From contig NZ_RCMB01000016.1 in assembly GCF_011319465.1 (NCBI RefSeq), positions 1 through 64,000 on the forward strand: a DNA stretch of 64,000 nt, given 5' to 3'. This document shows positions 27,085-37,775 of the stretch, one piece after another. Numbering within the stretch: the stretch's first letter is position 1; every line of letters starts with the position of its first letter. A program made the position numbers and the translations under genes. The notes beneath the pieces were generated by a model. It saw nothing but the letters and a program-made list of their open reading frames with translations, was not told the DNA's origin and searched no databases. The DNA comes from Candidatus Nitrosotalea sp. TS (lineage in GTDB: Archaea > Thermoproteota > Nitrososphaeria > Nitrososphaerales > Nitrosopumilaceae).

Positions 27085-27339
27085 GTGGCCACATCAAAGT
27101 CATTGATTGGAATTGGAATAGGGCTTGCTGCAGTGATTATAGTTGCAGTATTTTTCTATACACCAAGCAGTACCAACAATTCCAGTGTTCCGCTTTCAGT
27201 TCCACCAAATGCAACACAGGCCACACCGTTAAACACAGACACAGACAACACCTACTGTCCACCACTACGAGGTAAAGGTAAACGAGATGATCAAGGTGGG
27301 GGAGAGAACATGACAAGCCCACCAAAAAAGATTGCCTGA
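27085..27339 (+). CDS. Small single-helix membrane or secreted protein
   Basis: An 84-residue ORF with GTG start. One N-terminal hydrophobic helix (about residues 7-25, LIGIGIGLAAVIIVAVFFY) is followed by a Ser/Thr/Pro/Asn-rich extracytoplasmic segment. The last third (RGKGKRDDQGGGEN) reads less like protein than the overlapping frame (EVKVNEMIKVG), so an indel near 27270 is possible. No family recognised. It converges with the giant surface protein gene. Confidence 0.45.
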   Translation: MATSKSLIGIGIGLAAVIIVAVFFYTPSSTNNSSVPLSVPPNATQATPLNTDTDNTYCPPLRGKGKRDDQGGGENMTSPPKKIA

Positions 27340-27356
27340 AAAGTTATGCCAAAAAA

Positions 27357-30300
27357 TCATTTTGAGCTCAGTGTAATTACTGGCGAGTTCTGAGCACTGT
27401 ACTTTACTTGTACGAGCACACTGTTCATCAGCTGGGCCTGCAATGTAGAGTTGTTTGATTCTACCTCAACTTTCCACTGCCCTAAAATTGGATCTACGGA
27501 CTTGATGGAGAATCGTTCAAGTGAGAGTTTGCACCAGAGTATCTTACCTGATATAGCTGTTCGTTTACCGTGACAGTCTGCGATCCCATTGGAAGCGTGG
27601 TAGTAGAGTTTGTCACAAGGCATCCCGAGTCTGCGCCTATCACACATGTGCCGTCAGGTGAGACAACCTTGTATCGCACTGTACTGTCATGCTTGAATGA
27701 AGAGTGGATAATGTAAGCATCTGCAATTGTCTGGTTCCCAATCAACATTGGACCTATGGTGACCAAGTTTTGATAGAGATGTAGTAACGGTTCCCGGGAA
27801 TGCAACAACTGGCATGGATTGGGTTGCAACTGTCTGCCCATAAATTTCAGCTCTTGCTTGTAAGACATATTGTTCCACGGAACCCATTGATGGCATGTGC
27901 CATTCCAAGCTTACCTGTGTCTGGCCAAGACCAAACACCTGCGGCTGGGACGCAAAGATCTGGGTGCCGTTGACAATCAGTGCAATGTAGCCATAGACTG
28001 GGCTTGTGCCGTTGTTTGTAAAGTATGCCTGCGGGTGACGCAAGCTGCCCTCAGCTTTTGCAAACCTTGTATCAAGCTCTAGTTTTGCTTGCAACAGTTG
28101 GTCCTGTGATACCCCGACCGAATATACATCAGAGTCGCTTGTCTTGCCTGCAGTGTTTTGCACGTCAACCCAGTAGCTCACAGCAGGTGCATGCATAGTT
28201 TCTGCAGGAATTGTCCCTGATACGATATATGTCGTGTTGGATACCTGCAGTGGTGCCACATTCATCTCAACTGTAGAGTATTGTGTCAAGTCCTGACCTG
28301 CCTGCACATATCTAATCTCCGATTTGGTAATTGGTGTTGGGCTACTGACGATAGAGTATATTGTGAGCGGCTGATTGTCTACATACTGACTTGTGGTATC
28401 TGTTGATGACACCTTGGTGCCGTTTGCTATCTGGAACTTGGTATCAAATAATTGCGGCGCACTAAGATCTACTGGTGCTGCTCAGTCTCTGCGCCGGATG
28501 GCTCAAATGAAATGTCTGCCTTGCATGTGGTAACATCTATTGTCTGGCCGAACTGTATTGACATTGTTGTTTTCTGCAAGCAATGCAACTACCTCAAATG
28601 ATTTTTCCTGTGGACTGAGTGATACTATATACACATACTTTTTGATTGTGGCGTTGTCATTTTGAGCCAAGAATTGTTGGTTTTGTGCAAGCTGTGCCGA
28701 TACAACACCAGATATTGACGAACGCAATATGACTGACGGTATCTGGTCAGAGTCGGTTCCAACAACTATGGTCTGCAGTATTGTTTTTGCATATGTCATA
28801 CGATACTTCTTCAATCTTTAACTGTGGAAGCAATATTCCTCCAAATCCTTCTGATCCTCCAGAGCCTGCTCCCTCACCTGCTCCTATGCCTCCAGGCCCT
28901 GTACCTACCGCGCCTCCTCCACTACCACCTGGACTAGATGATACTGAACTGGAGCCTCCGCCCAAGCTTGTGCTGCGTCCGCCCAACGCAAACTGTGAAA
29001 AGTGCGGCATCTGTACTGTTACATCACAGGCATTGCTGTTGCCTACAGTTGGTACCGCAGATAGAACTGTTACACCGCTTGTGGTCCAGCTGTTGTGTAC
29101 AGTATCAAATATGTATATGTTAGATGATGGACATCCGTTAGAATCTACAGTCACCCCTGGAGGATTCTTTGGTAACTGTAATGTCATGTGTGGTGGTGTT
29201 GCAAAGTTGCTTGGATTACCCCAGTTAAAGCCCTGTCCTGTCTCCTCATATGGATACATTACCTGTATGTATAGTGCAAGCTTGTCGCTTTGTGGCAGTG
29301 CTGGCAGCGATGTTGACAGGGTATTGTCAACATGTATCACAAACCAGTTGGTTGGATTGCCCACAGAGGAGACAGATGATGCAGATTGTACATTGAGTTG
29401 CTTGATTCCACCCGTTGCAGGTATTGCTAATTGTGATACAGGTATTATCATTTTCTGGCCTGGGACTATACTGTCAAGTGGAGGCGTGCTTACTGTCTCA
29501 GAGGATACAGTTGCAGGGTTTGTCGTAGCTACAATGCTTGGTACAACCGCTACCACGTCAGATGATTGTGGCATGTGGTATACCGGTGCCCCAATGGTAT
29601 TGATGACAGTCGTGCCATTGGTTGCTGATGCAAAAGATGTCTGCAGTTGAACCGTTGCCTGGCTTGATACTGCAGTATTTACTGCACTAGCATTGTTAAT
29701 TCCTGCAGATATGATAGGCGGTAATGACTGGAAAGTGCTTATTGCATTAGAGTTTGTGCCATTGATCTTGATTGCGTTAAATGATGACTGCCATGTATCA
29801 AGTGTTGTAGAGTTGAGGCTTGGTTGCGTAGTTATTACCGTTGTGCCCAATGTACTCAGAGATGTACTAGTCGAGATTAGCCTGAAGACGGCAGTGCCAT
29901 CAATCTGGGTATTACCCACTGTATAGCTCGTAGAGTTGCCAAGCACGTTATAACCTGATGGAGTTCCAGTCATGGTAACAGTGTACGATCCAAACGGTAC
30001 CGATGCAACAACTGATCTTCCGTTGTTTATTCCATCATTGTCGTTTGTTCCCCCATCAATTACAGTAAGAGGTGTATTACCACCGTTGGGGTTTGGAGAT
30101 ATGGCATATGTTGCACCCGAGATCAGGTTGTTGTTTTGATCTCTTGCTTCGATGTTTATTCTACCAGTATACATTATGGAATCAGAGGATGTCAACGCAT
30201 CTGTGAGAGAGATGTTTTTGCTGCAGTTGCTGACATGGAATCAGATAATGACATTGACTCAGATAGTTGAGCAAACTTTGATGCTGGCGCAGATGCCGAG

Positions 30301-33300
30301 TCGGTTACAGCTACGGTATCCTGTACCAGATTTCCAGATTCTACCTTGTCGGATAGCTGGGATGCAAGCGAGTCGTGGATTATTGATGAATGAAATATGC
30401 CAATAAGTGACGATGCCGAGTCGGTTACAGCTACGGTATCCTGTACCAGATTTCCAGATTCTACCTTGTCGGATAGCTGGGATGCAAGCGAGTCGTGGAT
30501 TATTGATGAATGAAATATGCCAATAAGTGACGATGCCGAGTCGGTTACAGCTACGGTATCCTGTACCAGATTTCCAGATTCTACCTTGTCGGATAGCTGG
30601 GATGCAAGCGAGTCGTGGATTGTTAATGGATAAAATATACTTGCAGACGCTAATGGTGAATCAGTTACTGTGACTGTATCCTGTACCAGATTTCCAGATT
30701 CTACCTTGTCGGATAGCTGGGATGCAAGCGAGTCGTGGATTGTTATGGATAAAATATACTTGCAGACGCTAATGGTGAATCAGTTACTGTGACTGTATCC
30801 TGTACCAGATTTCCAGATTCTACCTTGTCGGATAGCTGGGATGCAAGCGAGTCGTGGATTGTTAATGGATAAAATGAACCAGTAGTTACAACAGGATTAT
30901 CAGTTATGGATATGGTATCCTTTGGATTTTGTCCAGTAGATGGTTTGTCACTTATGTGATATGGTATCCTTTGAGTTTTGTCCAGTAGATGGTTTGTCAC
31001 TTACTGTAATGGTATCACTTGGGGTACTGCTGCTAAGTGGCTCTTTCAATTGCTACTGCAGATGCAAGCCATACGTCTGTAGCATTACAATGTTACCAGA
31101 CCATTGCAGAACATCTGCACCTGTTGCGTTCTTGCTTCCTCCCTCCGGCTGAAAAAGTCGTGGTCTGGCCCCATAGTTTTGTGTGACCTGTATCAGAAGG
31201 ACTGATTGCACTTGTGTCTGTTAAGATTTGCTGCAGCATCAATGATTAGGTCTCCACCAGAAACGCTTGATGGTAGTGTTACTGTTGTTATTGCAGTGCC
31301 TGTGCCACTGGCGGCGTTGGCTTGTCTGATAGTTCCTGCAAGAGTAGTACCGTTTACTGCTATAAAGCCCGCATCAACACGAGTTGCAGTGCCAGTCCAT
31401 GATACACAGATGTTGGTATCGCTTGTGGACGGTGCAGTAAAGCTCCACAATCCAATCTGATTACTGTCTCGTGTTGCCTGAGAACCAGATATTAACGTGA
31501 ATGTTTGTGTGCCTGTTGAACAAGCAGAGTTGGTTCCTGCTGCTACACTAATTCCAGAAATTGAATTGACACTGTCTACTATCACGCTTACCACTCCCAC
31601 CGTGTGTGGTTGCAGAAGAAGGCACAGTTATTGCAAAATTGAGCGGACTTGTTGTGGCAGTACCGGAATTGACTGATATCTCCCGTGATGGATCTACTGC
31701 CACAAACCACGGCCTTGCCTCAGTGAAGGTCTGGCCATTTCCATATGTTATCTGCGCAGGACCTAATGCATAGAGTTGAGGATACTGCAACGGCACAGAA
31801 TAAGTATACTGGACTGAGGTCTTGTTTTCAATCAGGTCCTTGTTCCATGTCAATATCTTAGAATCTCCTACAGTCTGCACTGCTCCATTAGTTGTTACGT
31901 TAAATGATGATGGCACAGACTCCTGGATTGATACCTGTGTTGCATTGGTGTAAGAGCCAAAGTCAAGTTGTACGTTAAACGAGTTTGGATTGTCAATTGG
32001 GTCTATCTTGCTTGCTGCAGTCCTTGTGATGTCAAATGGATAGGAATTTTGTGCAACAAATGACGTGTCAAAGTATGCTACACCTGACGGGTTTTGTGCT
32101 TTAATGTTTACAGTATAGTTTCCTGCCGAGTCTGTCGTATACTGGGCATCATACAGTCCGCACTGCAATTCTGGCGTTATGCCTCTTCCAGATGTTAGCT
32201 TGGTGGAGATTCCAAGAGGGTCTGTTATCCTCATGACAATGTTTGCGTTGCATACAGATTGTCCTCCGTTATCTAGCACTGCTATGATAAAGTTGGCAGT
32301 CTCACCTGGCCTGTAGATGCTTTTTTGCGTGTTGACAGAGACCAGGCCCCACTGGTACTGCTCCTGAGTGGTGTACGTCTTACCGTTTTTTACCATGGTA
32401 AGCTTTACCTTGTACAATCCTGGTTTGGCAGCCTTTGCTGGAGAGAGCATGTATGTCAAACTTTCCTTCCCTTATTTCCTTGAATGTAGATTTTGTCACA
32501 AAGGAGTACCATCTGGACCCATTACCTGCACGTTGATTGTGGTATTGGAATCATGCCATCCGTTGTATTGTGTCATGTTGCCGTGCCTGAAGTGATGAGC
32601 CATTCTTGTAAAGTTGCCATCTGAGATATACTGGAACTGGAACTGCGGGCCTGTGTTATCAAATAGCTGCTCTGGTTCTGGTCTATTGACGGGTTTATCA
32701 TTGATGTCATGTTAAGTGATGTAGAATTGGATGCACTTGCAAGTGCTGGATAGAATGAAGGCATGCTCTGGCTGTATAGCTGTGAGATTTGAGCCGGTGT
32801 CAATAGATAATCATAGAGATTAACACCGCTGATAAGGCCTGAGAACTTGTTTATGCTCTCTTGCCTTGTGGTGTCATAGTACGCACCTATGACTATGTTG
32901 CCGTTTGAGGTTACGTTTCCTACTGTCTTTGTCCCAATCTTGCCATCCACCTGTATTGTCAAGACATTGTTGAGGCTCAAGGGACGACTGGAGTGTGCCA
33001 TTGACATAGAGACTCATCGATGAGCCGTTGAAGGTTGCAGCAATGTTTGTCCAGTTGCCCCCTATTGGAACAGTCGAGTTTACCGTATCCCACTTTATTC
33101 CATCAAATATTGAAAATGTAGCAAGTTTTGCAGGAGGATCTAGGTTGTTAATTGAGAGTACAAACTGCTTTTCTGCGCTCATTATGGTAAATTGCGGAGA
33201 CCCTTGAGTATAGTCTGGCTTGACCCATGCCAATAGCGTGAGCTGGTTCAGAGATTTTGTGGAACTTACATTTTCGGTCAGATATCCATTTCCTTGCAAT

Positions 33301-34408
33301 GATAACGCAGAACTGTTTGCAACATTTTGTAGGCCAACCTCACCGACAGATGTGGTGCCGTTGTTGGCAGAGCCAAAGTCCCAAGACTTGGTGGCATTTG
33401 GAATTGTTGCCACTTGTGTAGAGTTTGAAAATCCTGCAAAGTTTGGCTGTGTCGAGTTTGAAAAGTTGGTTGAAGATTCAGGTATGACGTAGAGTTTGAA
33501 GAGCTGTTCAAGATTGTGCGATTGTGTCGAGTTTGAAAAGTGTTGAAGCTGAGTGGTTGTGTCGAGTTTGAAAATCCTGCAAAGTTTGGCTGTGTCGAGT
33601 TTGAAAAGTTGTTGAAGCTGAGTGGTTGTGTACTGTTGGATCCATTTGTATTGTTTTCTTGTTCTGCAAACGCCTGTCTTACATAATTTCCAGATATCGA
33701 CATTGGCGTTGTAACGATAGATGATACAAGTATTATCATAAAAACAAAAGAGCAGATGGATTTTGATCTTGCAGCTATTTTTGGATTTGTAGCACAGATC
33801 AAAACAGAACCCGTGATGGGTATGATTACCAAAAGTGCAGAATATTTTGTATAATCTTGATCTTGTACAAGTTTTAGCAATTGTTCAGGCAAGTCTTCTC
33901 CTTGTCCAGAAAAGATCATCCCAGAATGCAGATCAGAAAATATGACAGGCGACATGTCAGAAATTTTTCCGTTGGCAAGTCCAGAATTTTTGTCAGATTC
34001 TTGTACCATGATGTTTCCTATCGCAGATAATTTTTCGCCATAAGTATAGTCCTGCACTGGATTATATTTTACCAAAGTTCTGCCGTTGAATCGAAGTCTT
34101 TCAGAGTTGAATATTTTATCCATTGTTGTAACAGAGTTAGAATTTTCTTTTACAGTGATGGTGTTTAGCTGATCAAAATTTCCAGGCGGAGGATTGCTTG
34201 AGCTGCTCGGCGTTTCATATGGTTTTCCATTTACAGCAACTGATACACTTTCAGAAACCTGGATGCTATCACCCTTGGAATATGTGTTGACATCATGTGG
34301 CTTGCTTGACAAGTCAGAATGGCTGGGCAAAGAAACGCCAAGATTTGCCAATGGGGGAATAGCTAAAACCAACATTGCGACAAGGCAAATTTTTGCCCAT
34401 TTCTTCAT
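27357..34408 (-). CDS. Giant multi-domain cell-surface protein, frame broken at a dozen or more sites
   Basis: Overlapping minus-strand frames cover 7.05 kb without a gap and join into one protein of about 2,300 residues. In order: signal-like helix (34408-34330); hydrophobic segments and a second signal-like AFAEQ near 33700; Asn-Ser-Thr-Gln-Pro repeats (33640-33430); a LamG/concanavalin-like domain (33400-32850; LTLLAWVKPDYT, WTNIAATFNGSSMSLYVNG); an alpha-2-macroglobulin MG2-like domain (32500-32000; SIYRPGETANFIIAVLDN); a beta domain (31600-31200); 40-residue repeats (31000-30290); a CNA-B-like domain (30180-29950); a Gly-rich linker (28960-28860); and C-terminal beta domains. Probably exported and heavily N-glycosylated. 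A second start near 33.8 kb, giving two genes, cannot be excluded. Confidence 0.65.
30292..30884 (-). repeat. Five tandem 120-bp coding repeats
   Basis: Five units of 120 bases: units starting at 30292 and 30412 are identical throughout, unit 3 (30532) is identical for its first 90 bases, and units 4 (30652, 119 bases) and 5 (30771) share a different spacer with each other. On the minus strand each unit encodes 40 residues containing IHDSLASQLSDKVESGNLVQ and DTVAVTDS or DTVTVTDS. Unit 4 lacks one A compared with units 3 and 5, which breaks the frame. Shorter related repeats (SDKPSTGQNPKDTISITDN type) continue to about 31010. Confidence 0.9.
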
Positions 34409-34523
34409 ATGTATGGTTTAGGGCGAACAAATCATTAGGGGAGCGGAAAAAACGGTACAAACACCGATCCAGACTGGAAAATACTATGGTATGGATTTCC
34501 ACACTGGTATGGGCAAAAAATGA

Positions 34524-35405
34524 CTAGATTGTGATCTGCCAGGTGACCTGAATCGTGTCACCGGGGTTGAGTGTCACCACAGGTGACAAGCTTGCTTCTG
34601 CAACAAGTATAGGGCCTGCAGGACCTGTTACAACGGCTTTGTTATTTCCACCATACAGTCCCAATCCTGTAATGACCATTTTTCCGTTGCTGTTATTTGA
34701 AAACACACTTGTCTGTTGCGAATTAAGACATGTTCCAGATACAGAGGATGTTCCATTGCTGTTTGGACTGCAGCCTGCAAACAATTGTGTAGCCAATGCA
34801 TATGTGCTTGTAACACTACTATCTACTATTCCAGAAGAAGCTCTAAGATCTCCGCTGCAAGTTGTCGCACTGACACAAAGTGATGCAACAGCATTATTTG
34901 CTCCACCAGACGGATACTGCGCTGGTGCAGAGCCAAAGTTAATTACACATTTAGTTGCAGCACCAGATCCTAATGTTTGCCCAACCAATTGATTGCTACT
35001 TGATACAGAACAGTCTGCAGGAGTTGGTTCATTTGCATTTGCTGCAGAGCCGTTTACAAATTGAACCCAATATGTTGGAGTTGCTGCTACAATAGCTATC
35101 GTTGGGTTTTCTATTGCGCCAGTAGCACTTCCTGCGCAAAAACCTGCCTGAATGCAAAAGTATGCAGCACCCGCTGTTGTAATTATGTTATTTGTTGTCT
35201 GTTTGACAATCAAGTTTCCTTCCTTGTCATGAATCATTACTGTAACAACATCTTTTGGAACTGGAGCATCAACTAGTCCACCAGTTGCAAGTGTAGTGGA
35301 TGCAGTTTGCTGTCCTTGATGACCAGATATTACGAGATAACCCGCAAGTCCACTTGCAAGTACTGATACGGCTATTAGCACAACTAGGTATGCCTTCTTC
35401 TCCAT
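34524..35405 (-). CDS. Exported surface protein with N-terminal anchor
   Basis: A 293-residue protein with an N-terminal helix (residues 5-26, AYLVVLIAVSVLASGLAGYL) and a long extracytoplasmic part. The sequence is Ser/Ala/Asn/Thr-rich with several Cys residues in pairs (YFCIQAGFC, LCVSATTC). It opens with VVTVMIHDKEGNLIVKQTTN and ends VTLNPGDTIQVTWQITI, a pattern seen in appendage, pilin-like or virus-like fibre proteins, which is only a resemblance. The frame is intact, in contrast to its giant neighbour, with 115 bases between them. It may be a structural surface protein; the true function is unknown. Confidence 0.6.
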   Translation of the reverse strand: MEKKAYLVVLIAVSVLASGLAGYLVISGHQGQQTASTTLATGGLVDAPVPKDVVTVMIHDKEGNLIVKQTTNNIITTAGAAYFCIQAGFCAGSATGAIENPTIAIVAATPTYWVQFVNGSAANANEPTPADCSVSSSNQLVGQTLGSGAATKCVINFGSAPAQYPSGGANNAVASLCVSATTCSGDLRASSGIVDSSVTSTYALATQLFAGCSPNSNGTSSVSGTCLNSQQTSVFSNNSNGKMVITGLGLYGGNNKAVVTGPAGPILVAEASLSPVVTLNPGDTIQVTWQITI

Positions 35406-35592
35406 CCAGTACTCATTTTCACTTTAAGGCAATAAACATTATGCTAAAAATAATTAACAAACACCGCAGAATAGACTTTACAGGGAGATGGCCACTCCAG
35501 ATTGGCATTTCCAAGATTGGAAGGGTGCAAACTTTCATTTGTAAAAAAATTGCCTAGTTCTTCTTTGGCATACCTATACCATCACATGTAGT

Positions 35593-35844
35593 TCATGTGA
35601 GGCACATTGACTGGAGGCATAAAGTGAGGCAGTATGGTAATGCCAACCAGAATTGGTATACAGCAAACAAGAGTATAGGTATTGCAGCAAGAATTATTCC
35701 AAGCAAGAGACAGCTCCGGGCTTTTCTAGGATCATCATCACGAATAACAAAATATGCAACTATTCCTCCCAGTACGTTAAACACGACAGGTAGCAGGAAC
35801 CACAGGCTGCTTCTTCTTCTAATCTGCACAGTATCATAACGCAT
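35593..35844 (-). CDS. Small two-helix membrane protein
   Basis: An 83-residue protein. A basic start (RYDTVQIRRRSSLW) precedes helix 1 (FLLPVVFNVLGGIVAYFVI), a charged loop RDDDPRKAR and helix 2 (CLLLGIILAAIPILLFAVY). This pattern (RRR-S-LW, IAYF-I-DD-P-KAR) recurs in small thaumarchaeal membrane proteins as I know them; function unknown. The last 15 residues, rich in Leu and Cys, may be off-frame. The gap 35406-35592 shows no other gene. Confidence 0.6.
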   Translation of the reverse strand: MRYDTVQIRRRSSLWFLLPVVFNVLGGIVAYFVIRDDDPRKARSCLLLGIILAAIPILLFAVYQFWLALPYCLTLCLQSMCLT

Positions 35845-35876
35845 TTTTTACATTTAAACTATATTCTGCAGCCTGT

Positions 35877-36546
35877 TTAATTTAGAGATGCATCTTTGTT
35901 AATGCATGCTCTAGTGACTTGTGTAGTCACATAGAATGGTATCTTGTCACTTTCAGTCTGTGTTCCAGAATATGGATTGCATGTTTCATATCCGGTAAAT
36001 CCGTTGAGTCTTAGATGGAATGTAGCTATTGCTTCTGCAAAGCAACTGAGATTTGTCATTACTGGAGCAATGACATCTCCTCCACTAGTAGCTTTACTTC
36101 CTGAGGTCCCCAGCATTCAAGGCACCGGCGAGCTCATGGCAGACTGATATACTGTCAGGTAGTTCTACTGGAGTCTTGTCTGTATAAAGCGTCAATGTAG
36201 TTCCCGATATTGTATAATGTGCATTCTTGTCTACCCAGACGTAATTGCTATTGACAGCTCTTTGGAATTGTATCACATAGTTGCATCCAGTGTTGTTCTT
36301 GTCAGTTAGTTCCTGCACAAGACCAATGTATGTGAATGTATCATTGTGTTGTGTCAGTACCTTCTCTGTCATGTTTACCACTTTTGATGGAATTGATTGG
36401 TCTATTGGTTGCAGGACACAGATCGTCTTTTGTGACACCTGTGCATGAGCAGTAATTGGTGGCATGACATACGTACTTGCAGAAAACAAAATCATGGCAG
36501 ACAGAGCAGCCAGTGTTACCAGTTTCCAGCTTGCAAGATTATACAA
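35877..36546 (-). CDS. Small secreted protein, one frameshift
   Basis: Two frames join: the first (ATG 36546) encodes a signal peptide (residues 12-36, ending AHA) and a domain with VVNMTEKVLTQHNDTFTYIG and CNYVIQFQRAVNSNYVW. It runs out in AGDLRK at 36094. A shift of one base near 36110 continues as TSGSKATSGGDVIAPVMTN and ends ACINKDASLN at 35877. The whole is about 220 residues with conserved-looking Cys. Its start overlaps the end of the 57-residue ribbon-helix-helix gene by eight bases, so it belongs to that operon and falls under the palindrome operators at 36711-36815. Function unknown. Confidence 0.55.
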
Positions 36547-36712
36547 GTGAAACCTCCGCCAGCTTTAGATTATTTTTTGATACGTAGAAATCAACGATAA
36601 TATCAAGTTCATTTGAGATTGTTCTTTTTTCAAGATTAGACAGCTGCCTTAATTTCTTAAATACTGCTTCCTTGAGCGTGGCAGTTGTGAATCCCTTGGC
36701 CTTCTTACCCAT
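36539..36712 (-). CDS. 57-residue ribbon-helix-helix regulator
   Basis: A short gene from the ATG at 36712 to a TAA at 36539. GFTTATLKEAVFKKLRQLSN is the strand and first helix, followed by EKRTISNELDIIVDFYVSKN as the second helix, a CopG/MetJ-like fold. Its start codon overlaps the first of three palindromes (36711-36730), so it likely represses itself and the overlapping secreted-protein gene. It faces the divergent regulator at 36815. Confidence 0.75.
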   Translation of the reverse strand: MGKKAKGFTTATLKEAVFKKLRQLSNLEKRTISNELDIIVDFYVSKNNLKLAEVSLV

Positions 36713-36730
36713 ACAGTAACGTTACTGTAT
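36711..36730. promoter_or_regulatory. Palindromic operator 1
   Basis: ATACAGTAACGTTACTGTAT is a perfect 20-base palindrome overlapping the start codon of the minus-strand ribbon-helix-helix gene (CAT at 36710-36712). Confidence 0.8.
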
Positions 36731-36747
36731 ATTCAGATATAAAAATC

Positions 36748-36765
36748 TACAGTAACTTTACTGTA
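36748..36765. promoter_or_regulatory. Palindromic operator 2
   Basis: TACAGTAACTTTACTGTA is the same palindrome with one changed central base, midway between the divergent genes and centred 36 bases from operator 1. Confidence 0.8.
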
Positions 36766-36797
36766 CAAATACCCAAAGTTAATCTTAAATGAACAAA

Positions 36798-36815
36798 TAC
36801 GGTAACTTTACCGTA
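36798..36815. promoter_or_regulatory. Palindromic operator 3
   Basis: TACGGTAACTTTACCGTA has the same layout with a symmetric A-to-G/T-to-C change. It ends on the A of the ATG at 36815, so bound protein would block start of the plus-strand gene. A TATA-like CTTAAAT (about 36784-36790) sits just upstream. Confidence 0.8.
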
Positions 36816-37006
36816 TGGCAAGAAAGGACTGGGTCAGCGCAAACATTCCTTTGGGGCTGGCAGAAAGACTCGACGAGTTTCTCAAGACAGAGGATTCCTA
36901 CAAGATGGGCTATACCAGCCGAAACCAGATAATTGTGGATATTGTCAAGGACTTTTTGCAGACATGGGACTCTAAAGGCGAGAAGCGACACAAAGCCAAG
37001 AGCTAG
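36815..37006 (+). CDS. Ribbon-helix-helix regulator
   Basis: A 63-residue protein: DWVSANIPLGLAERLDEFLK (strand and helix 1) and YTSRNQIIVDIVKDFLQTW (helix 2) are typical of CopG-like repressors, followed by a basic tail (KGEKRHKAKS). The gene is leaderless: the TATA-like box is about 26 bases before the ATG and palindrome 3 touches the start codon. It is divergent from the 57-residue regulator and both probably bind the shared palindromes. No toxin gene follows; the next gene is the convergent ABC permease. Confidence 0.75.
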   Translation: MARKDWVSANIPLGLAERLDEFLKTEDSYKMGYTSRNQIIVDIVKDFLQTWDSKGEKRHKAKS

Positions 37007-37012
37007 GTTTTG

Positions 37013-37775
37013 TTAGATCTCAAGTCTTGACAGTAGCTTTGTTGCTATGCCAAAAAACACCACGGCAAGAACAGTTAGAACAACCATCTCATATCCAACT
37101 GTACCAGTAAAGTTTCCAAATATTCCAGCGCGTACCACGTCGACAAGATATGTAAGCGGATTGAGATAAAACGCGGTTGCAAGAATTGGAGGGGCGCCCT
37201 GTGCAGGATAAAATGCCGTACTTACAAATGCAAAGAACAAAAATACAGTATTTATCACCACGTTGAACCCTTCGCTTGATTTCAACCTGGTAGATATGAT
37301 GGATGCAATGGATCCAAACAGTATGGCGCCAGTCATTGAAGCAAAGACAACAAGAGGTATGGTAAGCACGCTAAACTGTACCGACGTGAAAAATATTGGA
37401 TACCCAATTGCCGTTATCAATCCTGCAGATACCAATCCAATGATTCCAATGGTATACACATTTGACAGGATGTATTGTGCGCGGGTAAAAGGGCCTACCA
37501 GAATCTGCTCGAACATTCCATGTCTTCTGTCATTCCATATTATGATACCAGAGATCAGAGTGCTGTTCATAATATTGAACCCAATCATGCCTGACGCAAT
37601 AAATGCAGGATAGTTCAAACTCTTTGATCCAAACGGAACGTTGTGAATCAGCGCAGTATATGCAAATCCTGCTACGAAAATATAGATGACAGGGAAATAT
37701 CACTTGCCATATCACAAAGCCCATGTTGAGCGATATGGTAAGATTTCTATTTACCAGACGAAATATTGGATTCAT
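37013..37775 (-). CDS. ABC-2 type transporter permease, one frameshift
   Basis: Two frames join with one base inserted near 37692: MNPIFRLVNRNLTISLNMGF, VIWQVIFP, then VIYIFVAGFAYTALIHN and on through the long frame. The result is about 254 residues with six helices, as in DrrB/NodJ-type permeases. The ABC-2 signature is seen around STLISGIIIWNDRRHGMFEQ and ILVGPFTRAQYI. The gene overlaps the ATPase gene by 29 bases. Together they would export a lipid, drug or glycan; the substrate is not readable. A ribbon-helix-helix regulator gene converges on it with six bases between. Confidence 0.8.

Noticed and set aside
28781-29650. A 289-codon plus-strand ORF
   Set aside because: It is antisense to the giant surface protein; the translation is Pro/Thr/Leu/Cys-rich with no domain, and the minus strand carries recognisable protein.
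30292-30884. Regular repeats as a CRISPR array
   Set aside because: Units are 120 bases, contiguous, without unique spacers, and encode a 40-residue protein repeat.
34524-35405. Provirus fibre protein or integrated element
   Set aside because: No integrase, terminase, capsid gene or flanking att repeat was found nearby; the resemblance is only compositional.
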